Below, piece by piece: positions 45,776-53,798 of a stretch of DNA of 64,000 nt. The notes beneath the pieces were generated by a model, which saw only the letters and a program-made list of their open reading frames with translations, was not told the DNA's origin and made no database searches. The DNA lies in the NCBI RefSeq assembly GCF_015500095.1, contig NZ_CP062983.1, forward strand, positions 124,001-188,000, read 5' to 3'. The stretch comes from Phototrophicus methaneseepsis (GTDB lineage Bacteria > Chloroflexota > Anaerolineae > Aggregatilineales > Phototrophicaceae). Within the stretch, counting starts at the first letter, position 1. The number at the start of each line of letters is the position of its first letter. The position numbers and the translations under genes are program-made.

Positions 45776-46942
45776 TCAGGCAAGCTCGGTCTGGTCTGTG
45801 GCGTGGCGTTCTGCGGGTTGATGCAGATACTTCTTATAAAGGCGGATCATCTCGCAGGTGACATCTTTCCAGGTATAGTTCTGCTCGACAATCCGGCGTG
45901 CATTCTGGCCCATGAGAGCGAGTTCTTCGTCTGTAGCCTGGGCCACCTTTTTGAACTGGGTGGTAATCTCTTCAACGGTGAGCCCGGTAGCCCGGTAGCC
46001 ACTCTCGCCATCAACAACCATGCCCTGAGGGTCTGCACCTGTGGTGACGAGGCAGGGAACCCCGTTCGCCATGGCTTCCAGAATCGAAAAAGAATGCCCC
46101 TCCCATAATGAGGTATGCACAAACACATCGGCAGCAGCCAGGGCGCTCAGTTTGTCCTCGTCATAAAGTGGCCCTGTAAAGATAATCTGTTCCGTCATGC
46201 CGAGTGTATCAACGAGCGTCATCAATGTAGACAGACTGCCTTTATGATCTGGTCCCACCAGGGCAAGCCTGCTATCCGGTAAATCGGCCTTAGCAAAGGC
46301 ACGGATCGCGTACTCCAGGCCTTTCTGATAGGGGTCCAGGCGACCAATGAAGAGATATAAGCGCTTATCTTTTAGCTGTGGAAAGCGATCCAGGAACAGT
46401 GCCTCATCAACGCGCTGAATATTCACGTTGATACCATTCGGCACACACTCAACGGGGACCGTCACACCATACTGGTGGCAATCGGCAATATCTCCGACCT
46501 CATGGATAAATTCCGCTTCGTTGAAGTACGGCAACTGTACCAGATACTTATACGGATATTTGACATACCAACGGCGACGCAACAGATATTTATTGAGGTT
46601 GCCATGGGTCGTCACGGTGTATGGAATCTGGTTGCGCTGCAACCAATGGGCGACCCCTGCACTAGCGATATTATAGGACGAATGGAGATGAACAATATCC
46701 GGTTGCCACTCCCGAAGCGCTTCTTGCAGCTCATCGGAAAGGCCATATTTAAAGCGCGTTGAAGGGAAATTACGAACTTCGACGCCTTTAATGGGCGATG
46801 TAGCCGGGTCATCATCTATCGCAAAGACGGCGACATCATGACCGAGAGCAGCCAAGTTCCTGCTCAAGTGGTATATGGTTTGCTTCGTGCCATCCGCCTT
46901 GGTTGGATGATACGCGCCAACCGTGAACTGTATAATTCGCAT
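45776..46942 (-). CDS. Glycosyltransferase family 4
   Basis: The 388-residue protein has a GT-B fold. The N-terminal motif MRIIQFTVGAYHPTKADGTKQTIYHLSRNLAALGHDV is followed by PDIVHLHSSYNIA. The donor-binding half carries LYLFIGRLDPYQKGLEYAIRAF and VFVHTSLWEGHSFSILEAMANGVPCLVT, with the E-x7-E motif. It should transfer a nucleotide sugar to a glycan acceptor with retention. It belongs to the same polysaccharide cluster but is transcribed toward it from the other side. GGAGAG upstream supports the ATG at 46942; the frame continues to 47074. Confidence 0.9.
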   Translation of the reverse strand: MRIIQFTVGAYHPTKADGTKQTIYHLSRNLAALGHDVAVFAIDDDPATSPIKGVEVRNFPSTRFKYGLSDELQEALREWQPDIVHLHSSYNIASAGVAHWLQRNQIPYTVTTHGNLNKYLLRRRWYVKYPYKYLVQLPYFNEAEFIHEVGDIADCHQYGVTVPVECVPNGINVNIQRVDEALFLDRFPQLKDKRLYLFIGRLDPYQKGLEYAIRAFAKADLPDSRLALVGPDHKGSLSTLMTLVDTLGMTEQIIFTGPLYDEDKLSALAAADVFVHTSLWEGHSFSILEAMANGVPCLVTTGADPQGMVVDGESGYRATGLTVEEITTQFKKVAQATDEELALMGQNARRIVEQNYTWKDVTCEMIRLYKKYLHQPAERHATDQTELA

Positions 46943-47319
46943 GTCGTCTCTCCGCATGTGGTGTGCATCAATGGTGCATAACCTCGATGTATCGCGCACA
47001 TCTTTATAATAAAGGTTCCTGGCGAAATAACAGGTAACAATTTCATTAATTACGGAAAGATAGGACAGAGGCACTATTGGGACTTTGACTTACAAAGGCC
47101 CGCTTTTTTGATTTTTCACCTTTCAACCGACCCATCTAGGCTTTATTTCTGGAATTATTTCTAATGATGTCTTCCTAAGGTGCAGGCGTATTGCACCATA
47201 ACAGAGCTTGCATTCAGCTAACAATGGTGCGATGGTGCTGGTGAGAGGCCGATTAAGCACACTATAATAGCGCTCATAGCGCCATTGATTATGTTCGTAT
47301 AGATCAGATAGGAAACGTG
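46943..47319. promoter_or_regulatory. Divergent intergenic region
   Basis: This 377-base gap separates the divergent GT4 and aminopeptidase genes and should hold both promoters. A small inverted repeat GGTGCA (47179-47184) and TGCACC (47192-47197) occurs in the half nearer the aminopeptidase. Nothing else was recognised. Confidence 0.4.
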
Positions 47320-48573
47320 ATGACATTCGATTTTGAAGCCACACTCAAGAAATACGCCGAGGTCCTGGTACGCGTCGGGGCCAATGTGCAACCTGGCAAG
47401 AAGATGGTCTTCAATGCCCCGGTCACGGATGACCCGACGATTCGCCGCCTGTGCCATTACATCATCGCCAGCGCTTACGATGCCGGGGCCAGCCTTGTGC
47501 TCACGAATTGGACAGACGAGCAGGAATTCAAAATCCGGCTGGAGCATGCCACAGATGGTACCTTCGAAGAAGCGGATAAATGGGGCGAACAAGCCCTCTA
47601 CGATATCATCAAGGATGGGGGTTCCGCGCTGTCGCTGCGTGTCGCTGACCCGGACCTGCTGGAAGGCCAGGACGCAACCAAGATCGCAACCTATCGTAAA
47701 GCAGCCGCAACCCTGCGCCAGCCCACGCGCAAGCTCTGGAACCAGGGCATCGGCACATGGAGCCTTGCGAGTGGCTCTTACCAGCCCTGGGCGGATAAGG
47801 TCGTTCCGGGCCTACCCACGGAAGAACGCGTCGCTAAATTATGGGAGATGATCTTCCAGGTGACGCGCGTGCTGGAAGAAGACCCCGTCGCAGCATGGCA
47901 AACCCATTCCCAAAACCTCATCGACCGGGCCAAATACCTGACCGAGAAGCAGTATAGCGCCCTTAAGATCACCTCTCCGGGGACTGATTTGACGCTGGGG
48001 CTAGCTGATAACCACATCTGGCTGGGTGGCGGCGATCTGACACAGGATGGCCTACCCTATATGCCGAATATCCCAACAGAAGAAGTCTTTACCATGCCAC
48101 ACCGGGCGCGCGTTGATGGCACCGTCACGTCCACCAAGCCGCTGATCTATTCCGGCACCATGATTGACGACTTTTCGCTGACGTTCAAAGATGGCAAAGT
48201 AGTTGACCTGAAAGCGGGCAAAGGCGAGGAAACACTGCGTAAAATGCTGGAAACAGACGAAGGCGCGCCCCGCCTGGGCGAAATCGCCCTCGTACCGCAC
48301 AGTTCCCCCATTTCCCAGATGGGCGCACTGTTCTATAACACGCTATTTGATGAGAACGCATCCTGCCATATCGCGCTGGGTGCCGCCTACCACAACACCA
48401 TGGAAAACGGTCCCTTCATGAGCGAAGAAGACTATGCCGCGGCGGGTGGTAACAGCAGCCTAATCCATACCGATTTCATGATCGGCAGCGGCGAAACGTC
48501 CATTGATGGCGTTAAAGCGGATGGCAGCACAGAACCTGTGATGCGCAGTGGCGAATGGGCCTTTGAGCTTTAA
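47320..48573 (+). CDS. Aminopeptidase, M29 family (AmpS-like)
   Basis: The 417-residue protein matches M29 metallo-aminopeptidases: KYAEVLVRVGANVQPGKKMV at the start, LKITSPGTDLTLGLADNHIWLGG, PNIPTEEVFTMPHRARVDGTV with the metal-binding Glu and His, GEIALVPHSSPISQMG, FYNTLFDENASCHIALG and the tail HTDFMIGSG. The Glu, His, Tyr and Asp ligands for the two-metal site are all present. It removes N-terminal residues from peptides in the cytoplasm. The ATG at 47320 follows AGGAAA; a GTG at 47317 is adjacent. It is monocistronic, ending in a strong terminator shared with the convergent LysR gene. Confidence 0.93.
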   Translation: MTFDFEATLKKYAEVLVRVGANVQPGKKMVFNAPVTDDPTIRRLCHYIIASAYDAGASLVLTNWTDEQEFKIRLEHATDGTFEEADKWGEQALYDIIKDGGSALSLRVADPDLLEGQDATKIATYRKAAATLRQPTRKLWNQGIGTWSLASGSYQPWADKVVPGLPTEERVAKLWEMIFQVTRVLEEDPVAAWQTHSQNLIDRAKYLTEKQYSALKITSPGTDLTLGLADNHIWLGGGDLTQDGLPYMPNIPTEEVFTMPHRARVDGTVTSTKPLIYSGTMIDDFSLTFKDGKVVDLKAGKGEETLRKMLETDEGAPRLGEIALVPHSSPISQMGALFYNTLFDENASCHIALGAAYHNTMENGPFMSEEDYAAAGGNSSLIHTDFMIGSGETSIDGVKADGSTEPVMRSGEWAFEL

Positions 48574-48594
48574 AGTAGTCGAATCTATAAACCA

Positions 48595-48626
48595 AAAAGG
48601 CCCTCTTATAAACGAGGGCCTTTTGT
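48595..48626. terminator. Bidirectional terminator
   Basis: AAAAGGCCCTC (48595-48605) and GAGGGCCTTTT (48614-48624) form an 11-bp stem with an 8-nt loop between convergent genes; T-runs occur on both strands. Confidence 0.88.
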
Positions 48627-48643
48627 ATGATTTGCAAAGTATC

Positions 48644-49564
48644 TCACCCTTGTAGGACGCTCTCAAGGCTGGGGTACCCGGTACAGAGCTGCTGCAGGAA
48701 GGCACGAGCAACAGGCGTATAAGGCAGGCTTGTATCCCATATCAGCTTGAGATTGCGCTCTAAGGGCACATCATCAATGCTAAGGCCATAGAGCAAGCCA
48801 GCTTCCACCTCGCGGCGAACAGCATACTCCGGCAAAATCGTTACGCCTAAATTAGACATCACAGATTGCTTAATCGCTTCCGGGTTATCAAATTCAGCGA
48901 CGATACTTGGCTTGACGTTATGCTTGCGCAAAATATGGTCAATCCAGATGCGCGTGCGGCTGCCTTGCTGGCGAGTCACAAAAGGCTGACCATCTAACTC
49001 ACGAATATCAATATGTTTGGCACCATGCCATGAATGCGATTTGGAGACCACAAGGTACATATCAATAGGTGCCAGGACCAGATGCCCCAGGCCCTCTGTG
49101 TGAATATCTTCTAATTCGCCTTCGACAAAGCCCAGGTCCAGCTTATGAGACAGCACATCGTTGACGATTTCCGTGGTCACATTGGTGGAAAGCGAAACGC
49201 CCAAATTGGGGTAGCGCTTGCGGAACCCTTGCAGCCAATCTGGCAATAAGTAGACGCTGACGCCGGGTGTAGAGCCGACCATCAACTGCCCAGAAACGAG
49301 GTTTTCAACATTGGTGACGGCGGCTTCTGCTTCTGCGACAAGCCGCAAAATACGCTGTGTATAAGTATGCAGCGTGGTACCGGCTTCCGTCAGGCTGACG
49401 CCGCGCCGCCCACGTGTAAATAACTTGGTACCCACATGCTTTTCAAGATCATGAATGTGCTGGCTAACGGCAGGCTGTGTCATGTGTAGCTGCGATGCTG
49501 CTGCGCTGAAACTACCGTGCTGCACCACTGATGCAAAAATTTCCAGTTTGTATAAACTGAGCAT
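48644..49564 (-). CDS. LysR-family transcriptional regulator
   Basis: The 306-residue protein has the LysR winged helix at residues 1-60 (LEIFASVVQHGSFSAAASQLHMTQPAVSQHIHDLEKHVGTKLF), a linker helix, and a two-lobed effector domain from about 90 (LMVGSTPGVSVYLLPDWLQGF; GFVEGELED; VILPEYAVRREV). It resembles the CysB/CbbR type in the way the effector domain begins. LysR proteins often control a divergent gene; here the divergent neighbour is the tail of a convergent tetR gene, so the target is not obvious. No self-operator was assigned. Confidence 0.92.
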   Translation of the reverse strand: MLSLYKLEIFASVVQHGSFSAAASQLHMTQPAVSQHIHDLEKHVGTKLFTRGRRGVSLTEAGTTLHTYTQRILRLVAEAEAAVTNVENLVSGQLMVGSTPGVSVYLLPDWLQGFRKRYPNLGVSLSTNVTTEIVNDVLSHKLDLGFVEGELEDIHTEGLGHLVLAPIDMYLVVSKSHSWHGAKHIDIRELDGQPFVTRQQGSRTRIWIDHILRKHNVKPSIVAEFDNPEAIKQSVMSNLGVTILPEYAVRREVEAGLLYGLSIDDVPLERNLKLIWDTSLPYTPVARAFLQQLCTGYPSLESVLQG

Positions 49565-49703
49565 AGCCGCCTCATCTTGGTATTAGAATAACCTTATATC
49601 AGTATGACATGCTTCCGTACAAGCGGCAAGGTCGATCGTCCTGAATTAATGACGAACAACCACATCTTTTCATGATATGGCCTCTCTGTTCCTGGACAAA
49701 TGC

Positions 49704-50330
49704 TTATTGTTGCATCGCTGCGATTACATCCTCATCAATATTCAGCGACCACAGCATCCCTTTAAACACCATCTGCTGCATCATAACGGCAATTTCCTGG
49801 GGGGATTCTTGCATGCCATTATCCAGCCACCATTTGATGATGGCGATCAAGGAGCCACTCATCATGCTGGCTTGCAGTGCCAGCGGCACCCGCGTCTGAT
49901 GCCCAGTCGGCAAGATTGATTTTAGCATCTTCTGGCAAAATTCTTCCGACAGGTAATCCAGCACGCGCACTGTAAAGGCCATACTGCCCCGGTCGCTGAG
50001 CATCACACGGTAAAAATCAGCATATTCGCGGACATGTTCAAAGTCGCTGGGATCGACGCAGTTTTCATCCATGAAATCTTGTGGCGAAGGCATCGCCTGG
50101 TCAAATAACGTCTGGTAGACATCGCGCATACTGCGGAAAAGTAAATCATCCTTATTGCTGTAATGCATATAAAATGTGGTTCGTGCGACATTGGCACGGT
50201 CAGCAATATCAGAGACCGTGATACTGTCGTAGCCTTTCTCCTCGATGAGGCTTAAAAGGGCATCCCGCAGCAAATTGCGGGTCCGCTGGATGCGGCGATC
50301 TTCTTTTTGTGGAGCAGCGTTTTCAGCCAT
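49704..50330 (-). CDS. TetR-family transcriptional regulator
   Basis: The 208-residue protein has the TetR helix-turn-helix near residues 12-60: RTRNLLRDALLSLIEEKGYDSITVSDIADRANVARTTFYMHYSNKDDLLF. A helical ligand-binding domain with a C-terminal TetR-type helix pair follows. It is divergent from a cytochrome P450 gene, and the shared 222-base promoter region contains two copies of CCTGTTCAAAA plus a palindrome. The likely role is repression of itself and of the P450, released by a small hydrophobic ligand. The ATG at 50330 is chosen for AGGTG upstream and the usual N-terminal length; the frame reaches to 50360. Confidence 0.92.
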   Translation of the reverse strand: MAENAAPQKEDRRIQRTRNLLRDALLSLIEEKGYDSITVSDIADRANVARTTFYMHYSNKDDLLFRSMRDVYQTLFDQAMPSPQDFMDENCVDPSDFEHVREYADFYRVMLSDRGSMAFTVRVLDYLSEEFCQKMLKSILPTGHQTRVPLALQASMMSGSLIAIIKWWLDNGMQESPQEIAVMMQQMVFKGMLWSLNIDEDVIAAMQQ

Positions 50331-50339
50331 ATTCTGACA

Positions 50340-50350
50340 CCTGTTCAAAA
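50340..50350. promoter_or_regulatory. CCTGTTCAAAA element, copy 1
   Basis: The exact 11-mer lies 9 nt upstream of the tetR start on the opposite strand. It recurs at 50420-50430 and three times in tandem at 52698-52730. Position suggests an operator for the TetR protein; this is inference. Confidence 0.5.
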
Positions 50351-50419
50351 ACTTACACACACATTCAACTACTTCTTGACAGTCAAAATCATTTTCGCTT
50401 TACTTAAATTATACTACAA

Positions 50420-50430
50420 CCTGTTCAAAA
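50420..50430. promoter_or_regulatory. CCTGTTCAAAA element, copy 2
   Basis: The same 11-mer as at 50340-50350, mid-way in the tetR/P450 intergenic region. The two copies are 80 bp apart, start to start. Confidence 0.5.
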
Positions 50431-50510
50431 AACACCATTTTGTTGTTTTCAGGACATAGGTGAATAAGTAACCATCTGTTGGCAGCGTATCACATCACCA
50501 GAGATTTTAT

Positions 50511-50526
50511 CTGGAACAGGTTCCAG
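50511..50526. promoter_or_regulatory. Palindrome upstream of the P450 gene
   Basis: CTGGAAC and GTTCCAG flank a 2-nt centre (AG), ending 26 nt before the P450 start. It shares the GAACAGG/CCTGTTC core with the neighbouring 11-mers and could be the strongest operator half-site pair. Confidence 0.5.
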
Positions 50527-50552
50527 TTTGTGAGAGAGAGGATATATCCAAC

Positions 50553-51944
50553 GTGGCAATTCCATTCAACAACATTCCAGGCCCGGAAAATCCCGATAAC
50601 CTGTTTAAGACCTTCCAGACCATGCAAAAGTGGACAAGCGACACCATTGGCTCCGTCGAAGAAGCATTTGAGGCTTATGGTGATGTCGTGCGCCTCTCCC
50701 TGGGTGGGGATATGGTCCTCATGCGCCACCCGGAGCACTTGCACGAAGTGATGGTCACAAAGGCCAAAGCCTTCAATAAGGGCTTTGAGTATACCGATGA
50801 GAAACGTGGTCTGGCTCGCTTCGTCGGTAATGGCATCCTGACCAGTAACGGCGACTTCTGGCGCAAGCAGCGTAAACAGGTTGCCCCGGCCTTCCACACA
50901 CAGCGCATCACGGCCTATGCAGAGGCGATGGTCCAAGCCGGTGACGAGATGTTAAACCGCTGGCCGGACCAGGGCGTGCTCGATATTTCCCACGAGATGA
51001 TGACTGTGACGCTCAAGATTATCGCTGGCACACTCTTCCAGCAAGATCTCTCCTCAGACGTGGACCGCATTGACCAGGCCATGGATGACATCAACGCTTA
51101 TAACGGCAAATTCAGCATTTTGCCAACGTGGATGCCCACACCGATGGAGCGCCGCGCACGTCGTGCCAAACAGGACCTTGATGAGATCGTCTACCAACAA
51201 ATCGAAGCCTGGCGGCGTCACGGCAAAGATAATGGTAGCCTGCTCAGTATGCTGATGCTGGCTGAAGATGATGAAGGCAACCATATGCGTGATGAGCAGG
51301 TGCGCGACGAAGCCGTGACGCTGCTGCTGGCAGGCCACGAAACCACGGCGAACGCCCTCAACTGGACGTTCATGCTCCTCTCTCAGAATCCGGATGTAGC
51401 CGCCAAACTTCATGAAGAAATCGACAGTGTGCTGCAAGGCCGCCTGCCTTCGCTCGCAGATTTGCGCAACCTGCCTTACACGGAGATGGTTATCAAAGAA
51501 GGTATGCGCCTGTATCCGCCTGCGTGGAGTGTAGGCCGCTTAGCCATGGAAGATCTCCAGATTGGCGATTATGAAATTAAAGCAGGCACAGGCGTCAACA
51601 TGAGTATTGTGCATATGCACCGTGATCCGCGCTGGTGGGAGGATGCCATGGCCTTTAGGCCAGAGCGGTTCGCCCCGGAAAATGCGGATAAAATCAATAA
51701 GTACGCTTATATGCCTTTTGGCGGCGGCCCGCGTGTGTGCGTCGGCAACAGCTTCGCCCAGTTAGAGGCGCACCTGCTGCTGGCGACCATCGCCCAGCGC
51801 TATACGCTTTCATTGCGTCCGGGGCAGGTCGTCACGCCAGAAGCGCGCATTACAATGTTCCCACGCGGCGGCCTGCCTATGCAGGTGCAGCGCCGTGAAG
51901 CGATCAGCCATCACGAGGCCAGGGCCGTCGCTCAACCCGTCTAA
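50553..51944 (+). CDS. Cytochrome P450
   Basis: The 463-residue protein has all P450 landmarks: I-helix AGHETT (260-265) with the acid/threonine pair, the K-helix EGMRLYPP (ExxR), the PERF-type meander FRPERFAPENADK, and the heme-binding FGGGPRVCVGNSFA with Cys396 as the axial ligand. It lacks a membrane anchor, so it is a soluble bacterial monooxygenase needing a ferredoxin or similar partner, which is not encoded nearby. The sequence resembles the CYP102-heme/fatty-acid-type group in general style, but the substrate is unknown. The start is GTG with AGAGAGG upstream. It is divergent from a TetR regulator that probably controls it. Confidence 0.95.
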   Translation: MAIPFNNIPGPENPDNLFKTFQTMQKWTSDTIGSVEEAFEAYGDVVRLSLGGDMVLMRHPEHLHEVMVTKAKAFNKGFEYTDEKRGLARFVGNGILTSNGDFWRKQRKQVAPAFHTQRITAYAEAMVQAGDEMLNRWPDQGVLDISHEMMTVTLKIIAGTLFQQDLSSDVDRIDQAMDDINAYNGKFSILPTWMPTPMERRARRAKQDLDEIVYQQIEAWRRHGKDNGSLLSMLMLAEDDEGNHMRDEQVRDEAVTLLLAGHETTANALNWTFMLLSQNPDVAAKLHEEIDSVLQGRLPSLADLRNLPYTEMVIKEGMRLYPPAWSVGRLAMEDLQIGDYEIKAGTGVNMSIVHMHRDPRWWEDAMAFRPERFAPENADKINKYAYMPFGGGPRVCVGNSFAQLEAHLLLATIAQRYTLSLRPGQVVTPEARITMFPRGGLPMQVQRREAISHHEARAVAQPV

Positions 51945-51975
51945 AATTCTGGCCCCAAATCCCCTATTACATCCC

Positions 51976-52006
51976 AAAGGCCACCCTTAAACAGGTGGCC
52001 TTTTGC
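51976..52006 (+). terminator. Terminator of the P450 gene
   Basis: AAAGGCCACC (51976-51985) and GGTGGCCTTT (51994-52003) form a 10-bp stem followed by TTTTGCTTG, 30 nt after the stop codon. Confidence 0.85.
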
Positions 52007-52089
52007 TTGTTACCAACAAGAGGCTCCGTACGTTTGTGACTTTTTAGCAAAATGCCATCCATCTGATATAACTTTAATCATATTTTTAC

Positions 52090-52127
52090 AAACTGCACAA
52101 AAAAAACCATTTTCATTTGTGCAGTTT
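52090..52127. promoter_or_regulatory. Perfect 12-bp inverted repeat upstream of a microprotein gene
   Basis: AAACTGCACAAA (52090-52101) and TTTGTGCAGTTT (52116-52127) are exact inverted copies separated by 14 nt. The right arm ends about 50 nt before the small gene's ATG. The spacing fits either an operator for a dimer on one DNA face or a leader hairpin. Confidence 0.6.
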
Positions 52128-52178
52128 GGATGCATAATGAGGGCATCTTACGAAGGTAGACCAACAAGGAACCCAACA

Positions 52179-52316
52179 ATGAGTGATTTGATGTTAAGCA
52201 CGATCGCAAATGCGCGTCACAAAGAACTTTGCAAAGAAGCCGACCACGCACGCCTGGTTAACCTGGCAAAGAGATTGCCATTCCCGCGTCAGCGCCGGAA
52301 GTCCATTGCGCACTAA
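52179..52316 (+). CDS. Small basic protein, 45 aa, paralogue of the next gene
   Basis: The ATG has AAGGAA 7 nt upstream. The product is MSDLMLSTIANARHKELCKE followed by an amphipathic ADHARLVNLAKRL helix and a basic tail PFPRQRRKS. It shares a pattern with the next small gene: M-x3-ML, then a His/Lys-rich helix, AD-x-x-RLV-x-LA, then an arginine cluster. It has no membrane segment or known domain. It has its own inverted repeat upstream and a classic terminator 25 nt downstream, so it is an independent transcription unit. The paralogy supports it being a real gene. Nucleic-acid or protein binding by the basic tail is a guess. Confidence 0.65.
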   Translation: MSDLMLSTIANARHKELCKEADHARLVNLAKRLPFPRQRRKSIAH

Positions 52317-52341
52317 AATCATCAAAAGATGACGACAAGAG

Positions 52342-52367
52342 GGAGCACACAATGTGCTCCTTTTTAA
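52342..52367 (+). terminator. Intrinsic terminator of the microprotein gene
   Basis: GGAGCACA (52342-52349) and TGTGCTCC (52353-52360) form an 8-bp stem with a 3-nt loop, followed directly by TTTTTAATTT: a textbook rho-independent terminator. Confidence 0.9.
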
Positions 52368-52510
52368 TTTAATGCGTTTGCGAAAATGTATTTGGAAAAC
52401 GTGTTTGATGCAATGTGATTTTTCAATCAGAGGAACAGAGCAGGAAACGGGAAGCCCCAAAGCAGCGAAAAGCGCATACTGAAAGCATCAGCAGAGGAGG
52501 AGAAACGATC

Positions 52511-52681
52511 ATGAATGAACCGATGCTTGATGCCGTACTCGCACACCAGAAAGCACTGCGCGAAGTCGCCGATCGTGAACGGTTGGTATCGCTGGCAATA
52601 CAACCTCGTCGTCGCCGCAAACTCAAACCAGGGCATGGTTCTATCGTTGCGGTAATTATCACCCTGTTGATGGCGAAGTAG
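52511..52681 (+). CDS. Small basic protein, 56 aa, with hydrophobic C-terminus
   Basis: A strong ribosome-binding site (AGGAGGAG) precedes the ATG at 52511; the frame extends to 52415 without one. The product begins MNEPMLDAVLAHQKALREVA, then DRERLVSLAIQPRRRRKLK, matching the neighbouring 45-residue protein at ML, the helix, AD-x-x-RLV-x-LA and the basic patch. It adds a hydrophobic end, GSIVAVIITLLMAK, that could insert in or touch the membrane. No known family. Shared signals and sequence suggest a duplicated microprotein family; the role is unknown. Confidence 0.68.
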   Translation: MNEPMLDAVLAHQKALREVADRERLVSLAIQPRRRRKLKPGHGSIVAVIITLLMAK

Positions 52682-52697
52682 GGTTTGCTATCAACAG

Positions 52698-52730
52698 CCT
52701 GTTCAAAACCTGTTCAAAACCTGTTCAAAA
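52698..52730. repeat. Three tandem CCTGTTCAAAA units
   Basis: Three exact 11-bp copies in direct, gap-free tandem, one per DNA turn. The same 11-mer appears twice in the tetR/P450 promoter region. The array lies just after the 56-residue protein gene and abuts a terminator hairpin. Confidence 0.85.
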
Positions 52731-52758
52731 AGGGGATGTGTGTACAAGGACATCCCCT
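52726..52758 (-). terminator. Terminator of the minus-strand membrane protein gene
   Basis: On the minus strand AGGGGATGT pairs with ACATCCCCT (52731-52739 and 52750-52758), followed by TTTTTGAAC from the last tandem repeat unit. It lies 20 nt after the stop of the 136-residue membrane protein gene. Confidence 0.7.
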
Positions 52759-52777
52759 CAGATGAATCCGCGCCAGT

Positions 52778-53188
52778 TTACTCACGCCCCACTTGATAAA
52801 GCATATATAAGCCCAGGCCGAAGAAGTACAACCCAAACACAATAGGCAGCCCTGTCAACACGGGCGATGCGCCCAGTTGGAAGCCGGCAAATAAGCCACC
52901 TAACAGCAGGACAGCCCCCACGCCGACGATGATCAGCGAATTGGTGCGGCGGGTCTGGCTATTCTCCTGCCAGATGCGCTCGGCCAGGTCGCGCAGTTCC
53001 ATCTGGCTCTTCCCCGTGCGCTGGCTGAACGTCCGCAGGAATTTACGCTTATCCGGCCCCTTCTTGAGGATCTCGACGCCGAGGGCGTAGAGTTCTTCTT
53101 CTGTGATCGCCCCTTTACCAGGCTCTTTATCGACTTGCAATGCGTGATCGTCGTCTAGGCTGGCGACGGTCCTTTGCGGCTCGCTCAT
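52778..53188 (-). CDS. Small membrane protein with cytoplasmic helical domain
   Basis: The 136-residue protein has a charged N-terminal ~75 residues (KGAITEEELYALGVEILKKGPDKRKFLRTFSQRTGKSQMELRDLAERIW), probably a cytoplasmic helical domain. Two membrane helices follow (SLIIVGVGAVLLLGGLFAGF and TGLPIVFGLYFFGLGLYMLY). No family was recognised. GGAGG 7 nt upstream fixes the ATG at 53188, the second in the frame. It is divergent from ridA and ends at the terminator that follows the tandem 11-mers. Function unknown. Confidence 0.7.
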   Translation of the reverse strand: MSEPQRTVASLDDDHALQVDKEPGKGAITEEELYALGVEILKKGPDKRKFLRTFSQRTGKSQMELRDLAERIWQENSQTRRTNSLIIVGVGAVLLLGGLFAGFQLGASPVLTGLPIVFGLYFFGLGLYMLYQVGRE

Positions 53189-53405
53189 GATCATGCCTCC
53201 GTTGGCGCGCCCGCGCCTTGCGATTGTGCCGCAAGCATACCATATTTAACGGCCAGCGCAGTATGATCCGATGAACTGGTCCTATGATCACTCGCTGAGG
53301 AGGACGGTTTGCAGTAAGCTCTACGGAAATAAGCGCGACACGACGCTTTCTCCCTTGTGATTTGTTTGCAGCCCACTTTGAATCCCACAACGAAAGAAGC
53401 ATTCT

Positions 53406-53798
53406 ATGAAGCAGTTCAGGAATCCAGACACAATCCACGCCCCCGTCGGGAAGTACACCCACCAGATTGAAGTGACAGGCCTTGAGAAGTTGCTCTTCAT
53501 CGCCGGGCAGATCGGCATGGATCATGAGGGCAATCTGCCAGAAAATGCGCTCGATCAACTGTCAATAGCCCTCGATAATCTGCTGCTCAACCTTGAAGCA
53601 GCCCATATGCAGATCAACCATGTGACGAAGATGACGCTTTACATCGTTGGCCCTGATATGGACGCTGCCGCACGCCGAGAAATCCTCAGGTCGAAGCTGG
53701 GCGATCACGCGCCTACCATGACGCTCGTCTATGTGGTGGCACTGGCAAACCCGCGCATAAAGGTAGAAGTTGAGGCTTTTGCAACGCTAGATTCGTAA
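53406..53798 (+). CDS. RidA family (YjgF/YER057c/UK114) protein
   Basis: The 130-residue protein has the RidA layout: a strand start with LLFIAGQIGMDHEGNLP, the helix ALDQLSIALDNLLLNLEAAHM, VTKMTLYIVGPDMD, and the C-terminal motif ALANPRIKVEVEAFATLD, which includes the conserved Arg before V-E-V-E-A. RidA enzymes are trimers that hydrolyse reactive enamine/imine intermediates from PLP enzymes; several subfamilies have other or unknown roles. The gene is separated from its plus-strand neighbour by a 333-base leader-like region, so it is probably monocistronic. Confidence 0.88.
   Translation: MKQFRNPDTIHAPVGKYTHQIEVTGLEKLLFIAGQIGMDHEGNLPENALDQLSIALDNLLLNLEAAHMQINHVTKMTLYIVGPDMDAAARREILRSKLGDHAPTMTLVYVVALANPRIKVEVEAFATLDS

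Noticed and set aside
52698-52730. CRISPR array
   Set aside because: Units are only 11 bp with no spacers and no cas genes.
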